NCBI GenBank assembly: GCA_031472005.1
Contig: PZJY01000010.1
Location: 1,364,001-1,428,000, forward strand
DNA length: 64,000 nt
Source of the DNA: Tetracladium setigerum
Lineage: Eukaryota; Ascomycota; Leotiomycetes; Helotiales
Direction of reading: 5' to 3'
Below the pieces are notes generated by a model that did not search any database, was not told the origin of the DNA, and saw only the letters and a list, made by a program, of their open reading frames with translations. Made by a program: the position numbers and the translations under genes. Every line of letters starts with the position of its first letter. The first letter of the stretch is position 1. Shown here piece by piece: positions 14,001 to 26,700 of this stretch.

Positions 14001-14246
14001 ACAATTAGCTGACAGACCTCGCTTGTACTTTCGATACACGTGATACCCCTCGTGCGGGGAAGCAACGATGTACTGCATCTGCATCGCTTCTTCCATTTCT
14101 CCATATAAATGCCTATTTAAATCAGCCCTTGCTTGATTCTCATTTCCTTCCAGCAACAAACCCGCAAACTCTTCTCTTGACAAACCAAATATCAACATCC
14201 AATCTGAAACGTTGCTTCGTCCAACGTCAACACCACAACAGAAACA
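11069..14246. other. Gene-poor 3.2 kb region
   Basis: I find no supportable gene here. The open frames are short and look random, for instance that at 12838-13311 on the minus strand. The part next to 11068 holds the BST1 promoter, and the right end holds the promoter of the SDR at 14247. It contains a (GGA)12 microsatellite and a short CT run. Base composition is AT-richer than in the flanking genes. An unrecognised small secreted-protein gene or a non-coding RNA cannot be ruled out. Confidence 0.45.
11255..11343. repeat. Microsatellites: CT run and (GGA)12
   Basis: A CT dinucleotide run spans about 11255-11271, and twelve perfect GGA units span 11308-11343. Both lie about 200-280 bp upstream of the BST1 start. 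On the minus (BST1 sense) strand the second is TCC, a polypyrimidine tract of a kind common in fungal promoters. Confidence 0.9.
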
Positions 14247-15287
14247 ATGTCCACCCAGTCCACTTCCAGCAATCGCCTGACAGGAAAAGTAACCATCGTC
14301 ACAGGCGGTGGCTCAGGTTTTGGAGCAAGCATCTCTCAACGATTCGCCCTCGAAGGAGCAAAAGTAATAGTCGCAGATCTGAACGCAGAAGGTGGTCAAA
14401 AAGTGGCTTCTTCAAATGCTGAAAGTATGCATTACATTCAGATGGATGTTTCAAAGAGAGATGACTGGGAGAAGTGTTTGAAGGAGACTGTGGAGAAGTT
14501 TGGGAGGGTAGATGTTGTGGTTAACAATGCCGGGACTAGTTATCGGAATAAGGTTCGTATTCTTCACTTGAACAAATCAGGTTTGTGGTTTGAGAATAGA
14601 AGAGAAGAGTGTTTTAAGATTAGAGTAACTCAGGCTAATCAGTCAAATAGCCAACCCTTGAAGTAAGCGAAGATGAATTCGACAAAGTCTTTGCCGTAAA
14701 CGTCAAATCTATCTTCCACTCCAGCCAAATCATCATCCCGCAACTTATCAGGCAAGGAGATGGAGGTTCAATAATCAACATAGCATCCATCGGAGCCACA
14801 AGACCTCGACCCGGACTGGTGTGGTACAATGCCAGCAAAGCGGCCGTCACGAATGCAAGTCTCTATCTTTTTCCTTAAACCAGAGCATGAAATCTCAACT
14901 AACACACACCTCTTTTCCTACCTACTACAGGCAACCAAAGGTCTAGCAGCTGAGTACGGTCCTCATCAAATCCGAGTAAACTCGATATGTCCCCTTCTAA
15001 GCGCAACTGGATTGTAAATACGCTTCCCCTCTACCCAATCTCTCCCCCCTTCCCATCTAAGATTTACACTTTCTAACAAACAAAACTATCTACACACAAA
15101 CAGATTCGAGACATTCGTAGGCGTCCCGCCAACCGAAGAAAACTTCAAGAAGTTCATATCTATTGTCCCGCTGGGGAGGTTGACAGATCCGGGTGATGTT
15201 GCAAATTATTGTTTGTTCTTGGCGAGCGATGAGGCGAGGTTTATCACGGGGACTTGCTTGGAAGTTGACGGTGGGAGGGGGATTTGA
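14247..15287 (+). CDS. Short-chain dehydrogenase/reductase (FabG-like)
   Basis: Four exons: 14247-14552, 14651-14854, 14931-15013 and 15104-15287, giving 258 aa. It is a classical SDR: cofactor loop TGGGSGFG near residue 17, NNAG at the centre of the Rossmann fold, an IAS block supplying the catalytic Ser, and YNASK as the YxxxK catalytic pair. It ends with the EVDGGRGI type of C-terminus seen in FabG-like enzymes. It should be a cytosolic NAD(P)(H)-dependent oxidoreductase; the substrate cannot be told from sequence. The second intron begins with GC (GCAAGT at 14855) rather than GT. No frameshift is present. The gene stands alone on this strand, with its 3' end facing TMS1. Confidence 0.88.
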
Positions 15288-15616
15288 TACGTAAGGTATT
15301 AATCCGATTGTAAGCGGTAGAAATGCTCCACAGGAGAAGGAAATAAAGTAAAACAGCACTAGTTGCATGCAAACTAGGTATCCTTACGATAGGTTCTTTC
15401 TGAGGACTACGAGGTTGTCGCTTTCCAGCACAATTTGAAGTCTAAAATCTGAATATCGATGAATTCAGGAGTATACAAGGTATATTTGGGCAGAAAGCCA
15501 CTAAAGAATCACGAACGCCATCCCAAACACATGCAGTAATCCATACCATACAGTTTCTTAAACCACCCAATATCTATCTCCACTCACCCACCTATGCAAT
15601 CAACCCCTCCCATTCA

Positions 15617-17187
15617 TCAATTAAAGTCAAACCTATCAGGCAACACGATAGGCGCCACCAAGGTCCAGGTATAAATAGCATAGCAGACCCACGCGCTAAT
15701 AATCTTAACCCAACTGGCCCAATACGTCCTTCCAACCGGCGCAAAACCATCCAGATCATCGTTCTTGGCAAAATCATCCACGCTCATGGTGAGTAACGTA
15801 GCCACCCACGCGGTAGCAAGGAAGAAGATCACGTGGAAGAGAGTGTAGCTGTACTGAGTAGAATTACGCTCATCGTCCTTTCCACTGTTTCCGCCGTAAT
15901 CGCTGATATCGTCGTCGTCGTCATTGAGGGCATCAGCAGGGAGACTGCCTTCCTCAACAGCTTGGCGGAGTGCTGCGGCGCGCATTTCACGGCGGCTGTC
16001 GGGTTGCTGGGTCACAAGGTCGTGCTCATCATCGTCGGGGAGGTGGATGGATTTGCCTTTTCCGCCAAGAGCAACGCCTTGTGTGGCGGCGCGCGTGGTG
16101 GTGTAGGCTACAGTGAGCATGGTGACCACAGCGCCGATTACAATGGATGTGGTGCGAGTTGCTTGGGCGCGGCGAATCAATGGGTTGCACATTTTGTCGT
16201 CGGGTTCCATGGACACGGCTGAGAGGGTGAGGTAGGTGCAGTAGATTGCTACAATGGCAGATTGGGCGAGGCCGGCTTTAGGGTTATATTCTTGGACGGC
16301 GGGGTGGACGGAGATGCCAGAGGCGAGGAGGAAGAATATGAGGTTGAGCGTGATGGCCGTTTGGTTCATGGTGCATTTGTCTTTGCCGAAGAAGATGTAC
16401 ATAACGATTGTGAGGGCGATTGCGGCGGCGTACATTCCCAAAGTTGAGCCGATCAAAACACCTCTCCATGCTCGCGAGTCGTGCGCTTCGATTTGCTCTA
16501 AGCAGTATTCAGCCCAGGTATGCGCCAAATCGACCAAAAGGACCAATCCAAGAAGGAGGAAGAGCATAGCCGAGAAGAACGAGATGTAATTGCCCCAGAC
16601 GAAGAAGAAGGATTGCGGGATCAGGAACGAGAGAACGATGAGTCCCAACCAGGCGATGATCTTAGGTCCCCAGAAGCCGTTTTGAATAGCCGCGCGAGGA
16701 TTCCTTGAAGAGTTGACGCCTAGGAGTATCGCGCCCATGATAATGTGGAACAATCCCAGCGCAAAGTTGATTCTGTGAACTGCGACCCAGCCATGACATG
16801 GTCCACCATCAGGACAAGTGATCTCCATGTAACCCAAAGTCAGATGTTGTAGTTTCTTGATCGCCCAGGGCGTAAGCATAATCCATGATAGGATGGAGTT
16901 GACGAGGAGGATGAGGGCGTAGGCAATACGAGTGGCAACACTAGCGAATGTTACTATCACCATTCCACTTTCAACATACATCTTCCTCTCAACTCACCTG
17001 TTACCGCATTTCCCACACGCACTGCACACAGCAGAGCAAGTTGCAGCGCCGCAACAACTTGCTGCCATTGTAACGACCTGTATGCTACTATTAGCGCTCG
17101 ATCTTGGACAATAGCTTTTGGCGGGACATGACGTACGCCTCCCATGCTGGGTAAGGCCAGCATCGGCAGTGAGAGTAAGGCGCCCAT
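15617..17187 (-). CDS. TMS1: TMS1/SERINC family membrane protein
   Basis: Exons 17187-17137, 17077-16998 and 16940-15617, giving 484 aa. The N-terminal MGALLSLPMLALPSMGG and the CCGAATCSAVCSACGKCGN cysteine cluster are hallmarks of the fungal Tms1/SERINC (TDE1) family, followed by about ten TM segments. A cytosolic acidic loop near residues 370-400 contains a run of five Asp. SERINC proteins are linked to serine incorporation into lipids and to membrane lipid scrambling; their job in fungi is not settled. Two short introns (59 and 57 nt) split the 5' end, and the first exon codes only 17 residues. The frame is intact. It is divergent from the MCH1-like gene at 17750, leaving a 562-bp shared promoter region. 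Confidence 0.93.
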
Positions 17188-17749
17188 ATCTGCGAAGTGC
17201 GGTCGCGATGATATAAGTGGAAGGATATATTTCCGACGAGCGGTTTGCTGGATGGATGTGTCGTGTCGTGTCGACGTTGAAAGCTTGCGGGAGCGAACGT
17301 CGGGTGAAATGGAGTCTCTCACCTGGCGCCTGCACGAGACTGTTCCTCTCATTATCAAACGCGGCTGCGGTTGCGGCTGCGGCTGTGCGATTAATTTATC
17401 CGGAAAACAAGCAAGACTGACACCATGGTGACTCCCCGTGATTGGCTGAGTCATTCCGACAGAAATCCGGGCTCGGGCCTGGCCGTGACCGTGACCGCGA
17501 TAACACAAAAGTGGTTCACAAGCTCGCTATCTGGTCCACCAGACTCACTGGAGTTCGAAACACATTGTTACCACATCCACAATGCCCTATCGCCCACCTT
17601 ACACCGGCTTGATGACCACCTCCATCTGAACCATTCACTATGATCTCGATCACTTAATCCGTGGATAAAATACTGCAACAATCGCATTGCACAATCACCG
17701 CCTCTAGAAAACCCCCCTTAAGTGCCTCGGAAACCCATTTACAATCACC
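17188..17749. promoter_or_regulatory. Divergent promoter region, TMS1 / MCH1-like
   Basis: A 562-bp spacer between two start codons facing away from each other. It contains a GCGGCT-type hexamer repeat around 17360-17386. No specific factor site is identified. Confidence 0.5.
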
Positions 17750-19571
17750 ATGACCAACGCGACATCGGAGAGATCCCTCCACCGAGCGAGGATTGTCTCG
17801 AGCATAGCAGCAACATGTATATCTCTGGCATGTGGGACAAACGTACGCCTTGAATCTGTCCTTCTACTACGCCTCTGGCTAATTCCTGCAGTATGTCTAT
17901 TCGGCCTGGGGCCCCCAATTCGCTGAGAAGTTGCGACTCTCCTCGACGGAGCAGAACCTCATCGTAATACCGACCCTCGCAAGAATTTGGAGCGCAAGCT
18001 AAGATATGTAGGGCCTTTCTGGAAACTTGGGAATGTATTCGCTAGGAGTGCCTGTGGGAATGCTCGTTGATGCGAGACCTCGTCCTCCTGTCATTATTGG
18101 AATGTTGCTACTCGGTCTTGGATATTTCCCTTTACACCTGGCATATGACAGAGGAAGCATGCCACTGCCTCTGCTGTGCATATTTTCATACTGCACTGGT
18201 CTTGGTGGATGTTGTGCATTTGCGGCTGCCATCAAAGTCTCGGCTCTGAATTGGCCCCATCATCGAGGAACGGCAACCGCTTTCCCTCTCGCAGCCTTTG
18301 GATTGAGCGCTTTCTTCTTTTCGGTCTTCGCCCAGTTTGTGGTTCCGGGAAACACAGGGAGTTTCCTGCTCCTTCTAGCCTGTGGAACCTTTGGTCTTGT
18401 CTTTGTGTCGTCCTTCTTCCTCCGTGTACTCCCACACCCACACTACTCATCGAAATATACCGCAGTACCCAGCAACTCGAGTCTTGAACGGATCGATTCA
18501 AACCCGCTACACAGAACCAGAACAGCTTCAAAGGAGCGAAAGGGCAGGGTGAGCCACTCAACTGAACCAGGTAGGTCCTCATCTACCGACGACCTGGAAA
18601 ATGGAAGCGTCTGCAGTGAACAAAACCTCGGAGAAGAGGCACCTGAGATTGGCCTGATACCCGAGACAGACGAGACTTCCTCTTTGATGTCGAGATCCTC
18701 GACGTCTTCCATTCCAGGGGACGTGTCGTCCGAAGAGAACCATGTTAAGGATCACGCACATCGCACAGATATTCGAGGGCTCAAAATGCTTCCCATGTTG
18801 GAATTTTGGCAATTATTCATTTTAATGGGCATACTGACTGGAATCGGACTGATGACTATCAAGTGAGAACCCTCCATCCCTTCTTTTCTCATTGCTGATT
18901 TTGGCTAGCAATATCGGAAACAATGCAAAGGCACTGTGGCGTCATTGGGACGATTCTGTTGGCGACGACTTTATCACCAAACGTCAAGCAATGCATGTTT
19001 CTATACTCTCTGTTTGTAGTTTCGCTGGTCGGCTACTAAGCGGTTCGTTCATCCCTCCGATCACTATTGCCAAGCTAACTCCACAGGTGTTGGCTCCGAT
19101 TTTCTTGCCAAAGTTCTTCACGCATCGCGCCTTTGGTGTCTTACGATCGCCTCTTTTATCTTCCTCGCCGCCCAAGTATTCGCTCTCAATATTCAAAACC
19201 CGCATTACCTCGCCTTTGTTTCTGGATTCACCGGACTAGCCTATGGCTTCCTTTTCGGCTGTTTCCCATCTCTTGTTGCTGAAGCCTTTGGCGTCCATGG
19301 GCTCAGCACAAATTGGGGCTTTATGACTTTATCTCCTGTTATCAGCGGCAATGTTTTCAACCTTTTCTACGGCATGGTTTACGATGGACATAGTGTCGTG
19401 AAACCAAGTGGAGAGAGGGAGTGTACCGAAGGATTACAGTGCTACCGTAGCGCTTATGTTGTGACGGTATTTGCCTGCGTCTCGGGCGTGGCGGTGAGTT
19501 TGTGGAGTATTTGGTATACCAATAAGCTACGGGCGGCAGAGGAGAGGGAGTTGGCTGGGCAAGAAGATTGA
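17750..19571 (+). CDS. MFS transporter, MCH1-like (monocarboxylate permease homologue)
   Basis: Five exons: 17750-17842, 17892-17963, 18012-18862, 18909-19042 and 19087-19571, giving 544 aa with no break. All four introns are 44-49 nt. The first TM contains SLACGTNYVYSAWGPQF, followed by LSSTEQNLIGLSGNLGMYSLG, a layout characteristic of the Nodulin-like/MCH1 subgroup of fungal MFS carriers. A long cytosolic loop rich in Ser and acidic residues (about residues 210-320) separates two six-TM halves. Yeast Mch1 sits in the vacuolar membrane and does not transport the usual monocarboxylates, so the substrate is open. The protein ends in a short charged cytosolic tail (AAEERELAGQED). Confidence 0.85.
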
Positions 19572-20379
19572 GAAATTTGGATAAAGCTTGAAAAACATAT
19601 TTACTGAGTTGGCCGCACTAATTTAAACACGACAAGGGTATTGTCCCTCAAAAATAGATGAGATGAATAGATAGCGCTGAAGTCACAGACAGGATACCTT
19701 CCCGGGGAAAGATTTCAGGGTCAGATGACTGATTTGAGCCAGCTTTGGACACAATCACTGTCTATAGGAGGAGAGCCGAAATATAAATTAGACCACATAT
19801 ATGTTCCTAGCCAGTATCGCATCGTCGTGAAGATATCATTCGTACCTACACTGTGACAGAGGACCCAGTATTTACCGGACAGGGAGAGCCAAGTCTAAGC
19901 GAGATCTGACGTACAGCTAAAATGCCAACGACATCTCGTCATGACTTAATCGAAAAGATCGAGATGTGAAATTTTTATCTAGTTTTGCTTACAAGGAACT
20001 CATATCAAATCTACAAATCACACCTTCTTAGTTGTAGTGGGGGTATAGTGGGTTGGGTTAAGGCCGTTGAGGTCATGAGTTCGAGGGTTGCGCTCTCTCG
20101 GTCCATTTTACAGTCTTAAGCAAGCGCAATCCCTTGACACCGAATGTGATTTGACCCGATTTCAGTGATCCAAACCACTAATGGCACAATACGTAATGTT
20201 TTCAATCAAAAAGAAGCACCTGTTACTTTGACGTCACAGTCTTTTCATTTATTAAACCGTTCCCAGCATCCCGAAATCTCAGTTCAGCCTCCCTTCAAAC
20301 AACCATCTCACACGTAAAGAGCTCTGGAAACTATACAACCAAACAACAACGAAATACCTTCTCAACAACCCCAATCAAG
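19572..20379. other. Intergenic before the second SDR
   Basis: An 808-bp gap between the MCH1-like gene and the SDR at 20380. The only notable item is a weak pol III A-box/B-box-like segment near 20035-20100, listed as a finding. No supported gene is seen. Confidence 0.5.
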
Positions 20380-21322
20380 ATGTCAGGATCCAACAAACAT
20401 TTCCTCCTAGAGAGCGTCTTCAATGTCAAGGGCAAGGTATGCCGCAAAATCCTCTTTCTCCTGCTCAAGGCCCAAAACCTATGCTAAGTTGGGGCTTTAG
20501 GTCGCTCTCGTCACCGGCGGAGGCAGTGGAATCGGTCTCATGGCAACCCAAGCCCTCGCGGTAAATGGCGCCAAAGTCTACATCATTGGTAGAACCAAGG
20601 AGAAACTTGACACCGTCGTCAAAGCTCACGGCCAAAACATCTCCGGCGAGATAATCCCCATTGTCGCAGACATCAGCCAAAAGGCAGACATCAAGAAACT
20701 ACTTGACGATATTTCATCTCGCGAAAACCATCTCGATATCCTCATCAACAACGCTGGTATCGCAGGCAACAAGCAAGAAGTCCCCTCTCAAACTGCCGAA
20801 GAGATGAAAAAGAATTTATTTGATAATGAGAGTTCGACTTTCGAGGATTGGGAAAACACGTATCGCACAAACGTCCCACAACTATTCTTCATGACAACGG
20901 CTTTCCTCCCGCTCCTTCAAAAATCCTCAGAGGCGCAACACGGCTATTCTAGCTGCGTGATTAATATCTCCTCCATTTCCGGTATTGTTCAATCGGCTCA
21001 AAATCACTTTGGCTACAACGCTTCCAAGGCAGCTGCCATCCATCTCACCAAGATGTTAGCTGCGGAGACGGCGGAGAATGGGTTGAAAATAAGGATTAAT
21101 AGTATCGCACCAGGAGTGTTCCCAAGTGAGATGACTGCTGGGGAGAGTGGTAGCGATCAGAAGAGTCATGTGGAGAAGGAGAAGTATGAGAAGGTTGCTG
21201 CGAGACGACCTGGTAAGGATGAGGATATGGCGGGTGCGGTATTGTTTGTCGCTACAAATATGTATCTGAATGGACAGACGGTGGCGGTGGATGGGGGGTA
21301 TATTTTGCATGCTGGTGCTTGA
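20380..21322 (+). CDS. Short-chain dehydrogenase/reductase
   Basis: Two exons, 20380-20436 and 20501-21322, giving 292 aa with an intact frame. The start MSGSNKHFLLESVFNVKGK is followed after a 64-nt intron by VALVTGGGSGIG (cofactor loop), NNAG, an ISSIS block with the catalytic Ser, and YNASK (YxxxK). The C-terminal GQTVAVDGGYILHAGA is the usual SDR end. A family like this, with an N-terminal FNVKGK and an insertion after NNAG, is common in ascomycetes as a rhamnolipid- or gluconate-reductase-like SDR, but the substrate is unknown. It is not related in close detail to the SDR at 14247, so the two are not a recent duplication. Confidence 0.88.
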
Positions 21323-21688
21323 GGTGATGGTGGTGAGGAGATGGGGCTGATGATATATTCAGGATAATTTAAACGAAGCTACGGAGAAAATTAGTATTCT
21401 TATTTGGGTCAGACCTTCTTGATAATTTCCCTTAGATGCAAGCATAAGTAATGTCACTCCTTCCTGGTTGTGATAAGGAGCCATGACGAAATGAATGCGG
21501 GGGTCATAACCTTCGTGATTCCGATGAGGAAAGAGCAGCCCACGAAAGCAGCGACTGTCATTGTCGCTGACAGGCCGAAATTTTCATCAACATGAAAACT
21601 TGAATTCTCATCAATTATTCCACAAATACTATCACTGGTAGTCCCTTCGTTTCTTTCATTGTTATTGCGCTACCAACTTCCGTTCATT

Positions 21689-23158
21689 ATGTCCGAAAGG
21701 AAAGCCCAATGGATCCCATCAATCAAATTGAAAGATGCCTCTGAAGAGCAGCTATTGCACGCATTAGCATGCAGACGAAAAGGTCCTAATTCAACTGCCC
21801 CAAGCAAATCGACTGATCAATTTATATCGCCAGGGAAAACCGGCTTAGATCTCGATGTCTCTGTGCCCTTACAACATGATCTTCAAGAAAGTATCGACTT
21901 CGCAAACCGAGATCCTGTTGGCAACTACAACCACAAAACCACACCGAATTCCCTCATCGGCTTTTTCTCAGATTCTAAAAGACGCGATGTGAAGTCTGAG
22001 AGTGATTTGGATATTGGGAAAAGTAAGGGCCCAGCAGTAAAAGAAGAAAATAGAGACACAGATCTTCGAAGTATGTTCGAAGGCTCTCAGAACACCGTCC
22101 ATGGAGTTGATGACTATTCTGATGACTACGACTTCACAAATAATAGTGATTGCCAACAAGCTGAATCCCATCGAGCTAAGGTAATTCCGAAACAATCCCC
22201 GAGGAACAAACGAAAGGAGGTCTTCCGCAGGAATCATGCCAATTCCATCATCCAAGGTTCAAATTCAAATCGTCAAAGTACAGAGATGTTGTCAAATCTC
22301 AATCCTGGAGCGACCAGAACAAATATTCTTGGATTGGATGACCTTTCAATCATTCCACTTGTATTTTATCCCCCACAGCGGCTCCCAGTCGATTCAGCTG
22401 GAAAACCACAAGCACTTGTATTTTTACAGGACGGTTTTCGAGAACGAATTAACTCCGACGAAATGCATTTGAATGCCAAAGGATTATCACGATTCCCAGA
22501 TTTTGCATCCAGCAATCTCGTCCGACTTCAATGCTGTCTCATCAATGCATTTTGCAAGAATTGCCCCAACGTAAACAACATGCGATTCTTCAATGATACT
22601 CCCCTATCAATCGCCCTACTACACCTTGTAAGTCTGGAAGAATTTCGCCCTCAAACCAACGTCTCAACTTTATGATGATTAATTAACGTACCTTATGCAG
22701 CCATGCCAGCGACCGTACGACTTTCGACTCCAATGGACACTTCTTGATAAGCTACCAGGTTCGAAGTTTGTCGACGTTTATGTTCAGACGTACAAACAGA
22801 ACAACTTGGACGAGACAATGTACTCCATTACTGCTATTACCAAGTGCATAGGCGAAGATATGGCTGTTATGAAAGACCCAGGCGCAATAGACACTACCGT
22901 CTATCTGGAGTCGAAGGTTGAAATCAAATGGTGGGTCCCATCTACAGAGAACAACGAGACCTCTCAAAGCCGATGGGAAAACCTTGATGTGAGTAATCAT
23001 TCCGTGTCCATGCCTCCTGGATCCTGATTTCCAAAAGTCTAACTCTTCGAAGTGGAATGGAATAGCTCATCTCATTCGATTTGCTGGGAAAGTTCGCTTC
23101 AATAGTATTGGGCAATGGAGGGGTTGGGACAGCTCAATTTCAGTTGCAGAAACTTTGA
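21689..23158 (+). CDS. Orphan protein, no recognised domain
   Basis: Three exons: 21689-22627, 22701-22988 and 23066-23158, giving 439 aa; exon phases agree. I chose the ATG at 21689 (MSERKAQWIPSIKL) because the open frame upstream of it lacks another ATG. The first 230 residues are charged and low in hydrophobics, with an acidic DDYSDDYDF patch and a basic PRNKRKEVFRRN patch, so disordered and perhaps nuclear. The last 200 residues look folded, with W- and Y-rich strands such as WTLLDKLPGSKFVDVYVQTY and KVEIKWWVPS. I do not recognise a family. The splice sites (GTAAGT, GTGAGT) and frame consistency support a real gene. No frameshift. Confidence 0.65.
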
Positions 23159-23731
23159 AGCGACCATGGTGGTTTAATAAGACACTTCGTTTTTCAATCG
23201 GAGGTAGCTATGCAGTTTCAAGATGAGGGGGGCCACAGTCGTTGTGAACTGAATTTTTTGTCACAGGACTGGCAGGTTTTCGCAAGACTTAATATGGAGA
23301 GGCATAGAATGAATAGAAAAACCAACGAAGAGAAGAAATGGTCTCAAAAGAGGCGAAAAATTTAATAGATTTTTTTTAATAAACAAAATATTGTTGGCGT
23401 CAAGAGCTGAACAGAAGGGCCGTTCCTGACAGATCAGGGCTGAACATGAAATATTGTCTACTTCTTCAACTTTATAGACATCTCGACGAGAATCTCGAAA
23501 TTTATGTCATCGCTACCGCAGAGTTGATGAAGTCCCCCCCACACTTCTTACAAAATCGACTTGCATTAGCAATTGGGCCGGCACGAGATTACTCCCACTT
23601 CATGAGTTCAAAGTTTAAAAAAAGCCATTACATTTGAGAACTATCAGAATAGATTGAGAACTGTCAAATAGAGAAAAAAACCGGAATTCAAAAAACCTCA
23701 TCCGTGCAACTGCAAAAGCACACCAAAAACA
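23159..23731. other. Intergenic between converging genes
   Basis: A 573-bp spacer between the 3' end of the orphan gene and the 3' end of the NRPS. AT-rich, as expected for two 3' flanks. Nothing else is seen. Confidence 0.5.
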
Positions 23732-26700
23732 CTACAGTAAAGCACAACCTGCAGACTCGCTAGCACCAACGTCCACTTTTCCAAAATCCTCCACAATTCT
23801 CTCTTCGAGATCACGAACTGCCTCCTTTTTCTCTTCTTCATTATTGGGATTTGCTGTCTCCACGCTGGTCATAGACGAGTCTATGATAGTTTGCGGTGTA
23901 GCGTCACTGTTTTCTTCCTTCTTTGTCGCATCAAAAGTAGGCACCTCCTCTTCCCTTATGGTTGGGTTTTCCTCCACATTGCTCTTGAGGTCCTCGCTTG
24001 CTTCGTTGTTTTTTTCGGTCTCGGTGGTTAGAGCATCGGAGTGGATAATAGATGATGACTCTTCTGAGGCTGTCTTGATAGGAAGTTCATCTGCATCCTT
24101 CTTTTCCTCAGGAACTGGGACGTCTGTGTTGTCCACAGACAGTTCTGCCGCAACATCCTTTTCGAAAGTTACATCAACTTCCTCCTGCTTCGCCTCGGGT
24201 ATTGACACCTCCTCTTCCTTCACAGAAACACCTTCCACGACATCTGCTCCTGCGTTCTCATCAACTTTCTCCTCTTGCTCAAAGAGAGGCTTATTTCCAT
24301 CCCCAACCAACTCCCCAATCACCTTTCCAATCTTCTCCAACAACATCTCCGCCGTCTCTCTCCACTCCTCAAAAGTCACAATCTCAATCGCCATCCTTCC
24401 ATTCTTCAAATCCGGGAAAGCCTGCACCTTCCACTCCCTCAGCGGCTCCAAATGCGGATAAACGGTCTCCATCCTACTATTCGCACTCAAGAACTCCAAC
24501 TTCTCCACGTGATCCACATCTTGATGAACCACGGAATCAAACCAGTCGATTGAAGAATCCCAATCGGTACACGCGGCTACGATCTCTGTCAGGCCCATGC
24601 CTTCATGAGACGTGGACGCGATATGGAGGTTTTGGATGTGGTGCAGGAGGGAGGAAATGGTCCACTCGGGTTGGAAGACAATGCGGGTAGGGATGTATTG
24701 CCAGCAGGGACCCATGACGGTGTCGTTGTTTGGAAGGGAAGTGTTGCGGCCGGATGCTACTTCGCCGAATGTGACGTCGCGGAGGGAGAGGTGGCGGGCG
24801 AGCGTGAGTGCCCATGCTGCAGTTGGGAGAGTGGCAACGGTGACGTCCTTTGGACGGGAGGAGATGTCAAAGTATTTATGGATGAACATTGGAGTGCGGG
24901 ATTTGAGAACAGTGGGTTTGGGAAGGACGGTCAGCGTCGAGCCGGCGAGGAGGTTGCGCCAGTAGGGGATTGACTTTGGAATAGTTTCGCGCAAGATGTG
25001 GTAGACGAAGGTAGAGAATGGGATTGCAGGCACGACGGCCGGGATTCGTAGATGGCGGAGAGTTGACGAAGGAGAGGGGGCAGACAGATCTCATCGTATT
25101 GAGCGTGGGAGAATTTGAGGATGAGACAGCTCTGGCCGAGATCTTGGTTCTTGACGAAGAGGAATTTGATGAAGGGTGAGCCGAGCGGGATTTTAGTCTG
25201 GATGTCGAGATCGCAGAGTTGTTTGGCGAAAGGCTCAATGGGGCTTTCGATCTCGTAGGTGTCGATGGCGACGGTGAGGTGCGAAAGGACGACGCTGTAG
25301 CATTTGGAGAGGTGGTGAATGAATACTGTGCGCAAGATTTCGTTGCGATCAACGAGTTCTTGACAACTTTGGAAGAGGCGGGCTTGGTCGATTTCAGTGT
25401 CGAGGTAGAAGAGCTCGTAACGTGCTGAGTAGCGCGGGAGCTTGAATGTTCCTGAGACGGCGATATCCTGGAGTGGACGAGAGGGGAGGACATCGAGGAC
25501 TTCCCAGGTTGGATCTGATAGAGCTGGCTTAACGGTTTCCGAGAGGAAGGTCTCTACGTTTGGCACGTCGAGAGCTGAGAATGGCGCGGAGACTTCAACA
25601 GCAACTTCAACTGGCTTCGAGCTTTGAATCTGATCGGCCATCTCAGCGAGACGTCTGTGGCGGAAGATTTGAGCGACTGTCAATTCCAGACCTTCCATTT
25701 TCGCTTCGGAGACAAGTTTCATCGCGCCAATCGAATCACCACCAAGCTCGAAAAAGTTATCAGTAGAGCGGATCTCATTCTCAGGAATTGCAAGGACACG
25801 ACTCCAAAGTTGAAGGAGTTCTTGCTGTCTTGGGGTCATCTCGGTCGAATTGTTCTCATCAATCGGCTCCTCAATGGTCTTGGCAGCGACTACATCTCTG
25901 TTGATGAAAGAAATGGAACCATCACTGTTGTATCTGGCCAGTTTCCCGGTTTTGTGAAGAGGAACCCGGCGACCTGGGAAGTTTGGACATCCCTCAAACA
26001 ACCATCGAGGACCCTCGAGTTCTGGGTTGAAGAACTCCTGGGGTCTCTCGGTGAGAAGTTCGCCAATCGCACCAACGGGAAGAAGTCGTTCTTGATCATT
26101 AGGATCAACAATCCAAGTTGCTGTCACATCCTCAAACTGCTCTGAAAGCCCAGCATCCTTGGCAGCTTGACTAATATTGCCTGCCCCAGAACTGCTTAAC
26201 TTCCAGCACTCTGCTTTGCTTTCCTCGGTCAAAGGCTGGAGATCTTCAAGTCTTCCACTTGGATTCTCATACAGCTGTTGAACAGTTCGTGAAAATTCTG
26301 ACAAGATTTCTTCCATCAGGTGGGATGTAACACATTTGGAATCGAAACTGGCCATGATCAAGAATCCTTCGGGAGAGAGGGTGCACACCAACATGAGAGC
26401 ATAAGAGCTAAATTTCAGTGCCTCACGGGCTGCTTCCTCGTCTCCTGCTGGTACAAATGCATTCGCTGGCGCATGCTCGCTTACAGTTGTATCTTCTCCT
26501 TCTTCCGCATTTGGATGCAGGACCAGACCTGTCTTCAACTCGCATGCTTCGCGAGCATCGGGACTTAAGCGACGGATATGCTGGAGTCCCATATGTTCAT
26601 GTGGGATGCGTTGCAGAGTTTGCTGATGGATGTTCTCGAGGAAGTCGGAGATTCGAGCCTTTCGATTGACACGGACTCGCACAGGGACAGTCGTGATTAG

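Noticed and set aside
24202..24973. Plus-strand frames opposite the NRPS tail.
   Set aside because: Shadows of the acidic, low-complexity minus-strand coding sequence.
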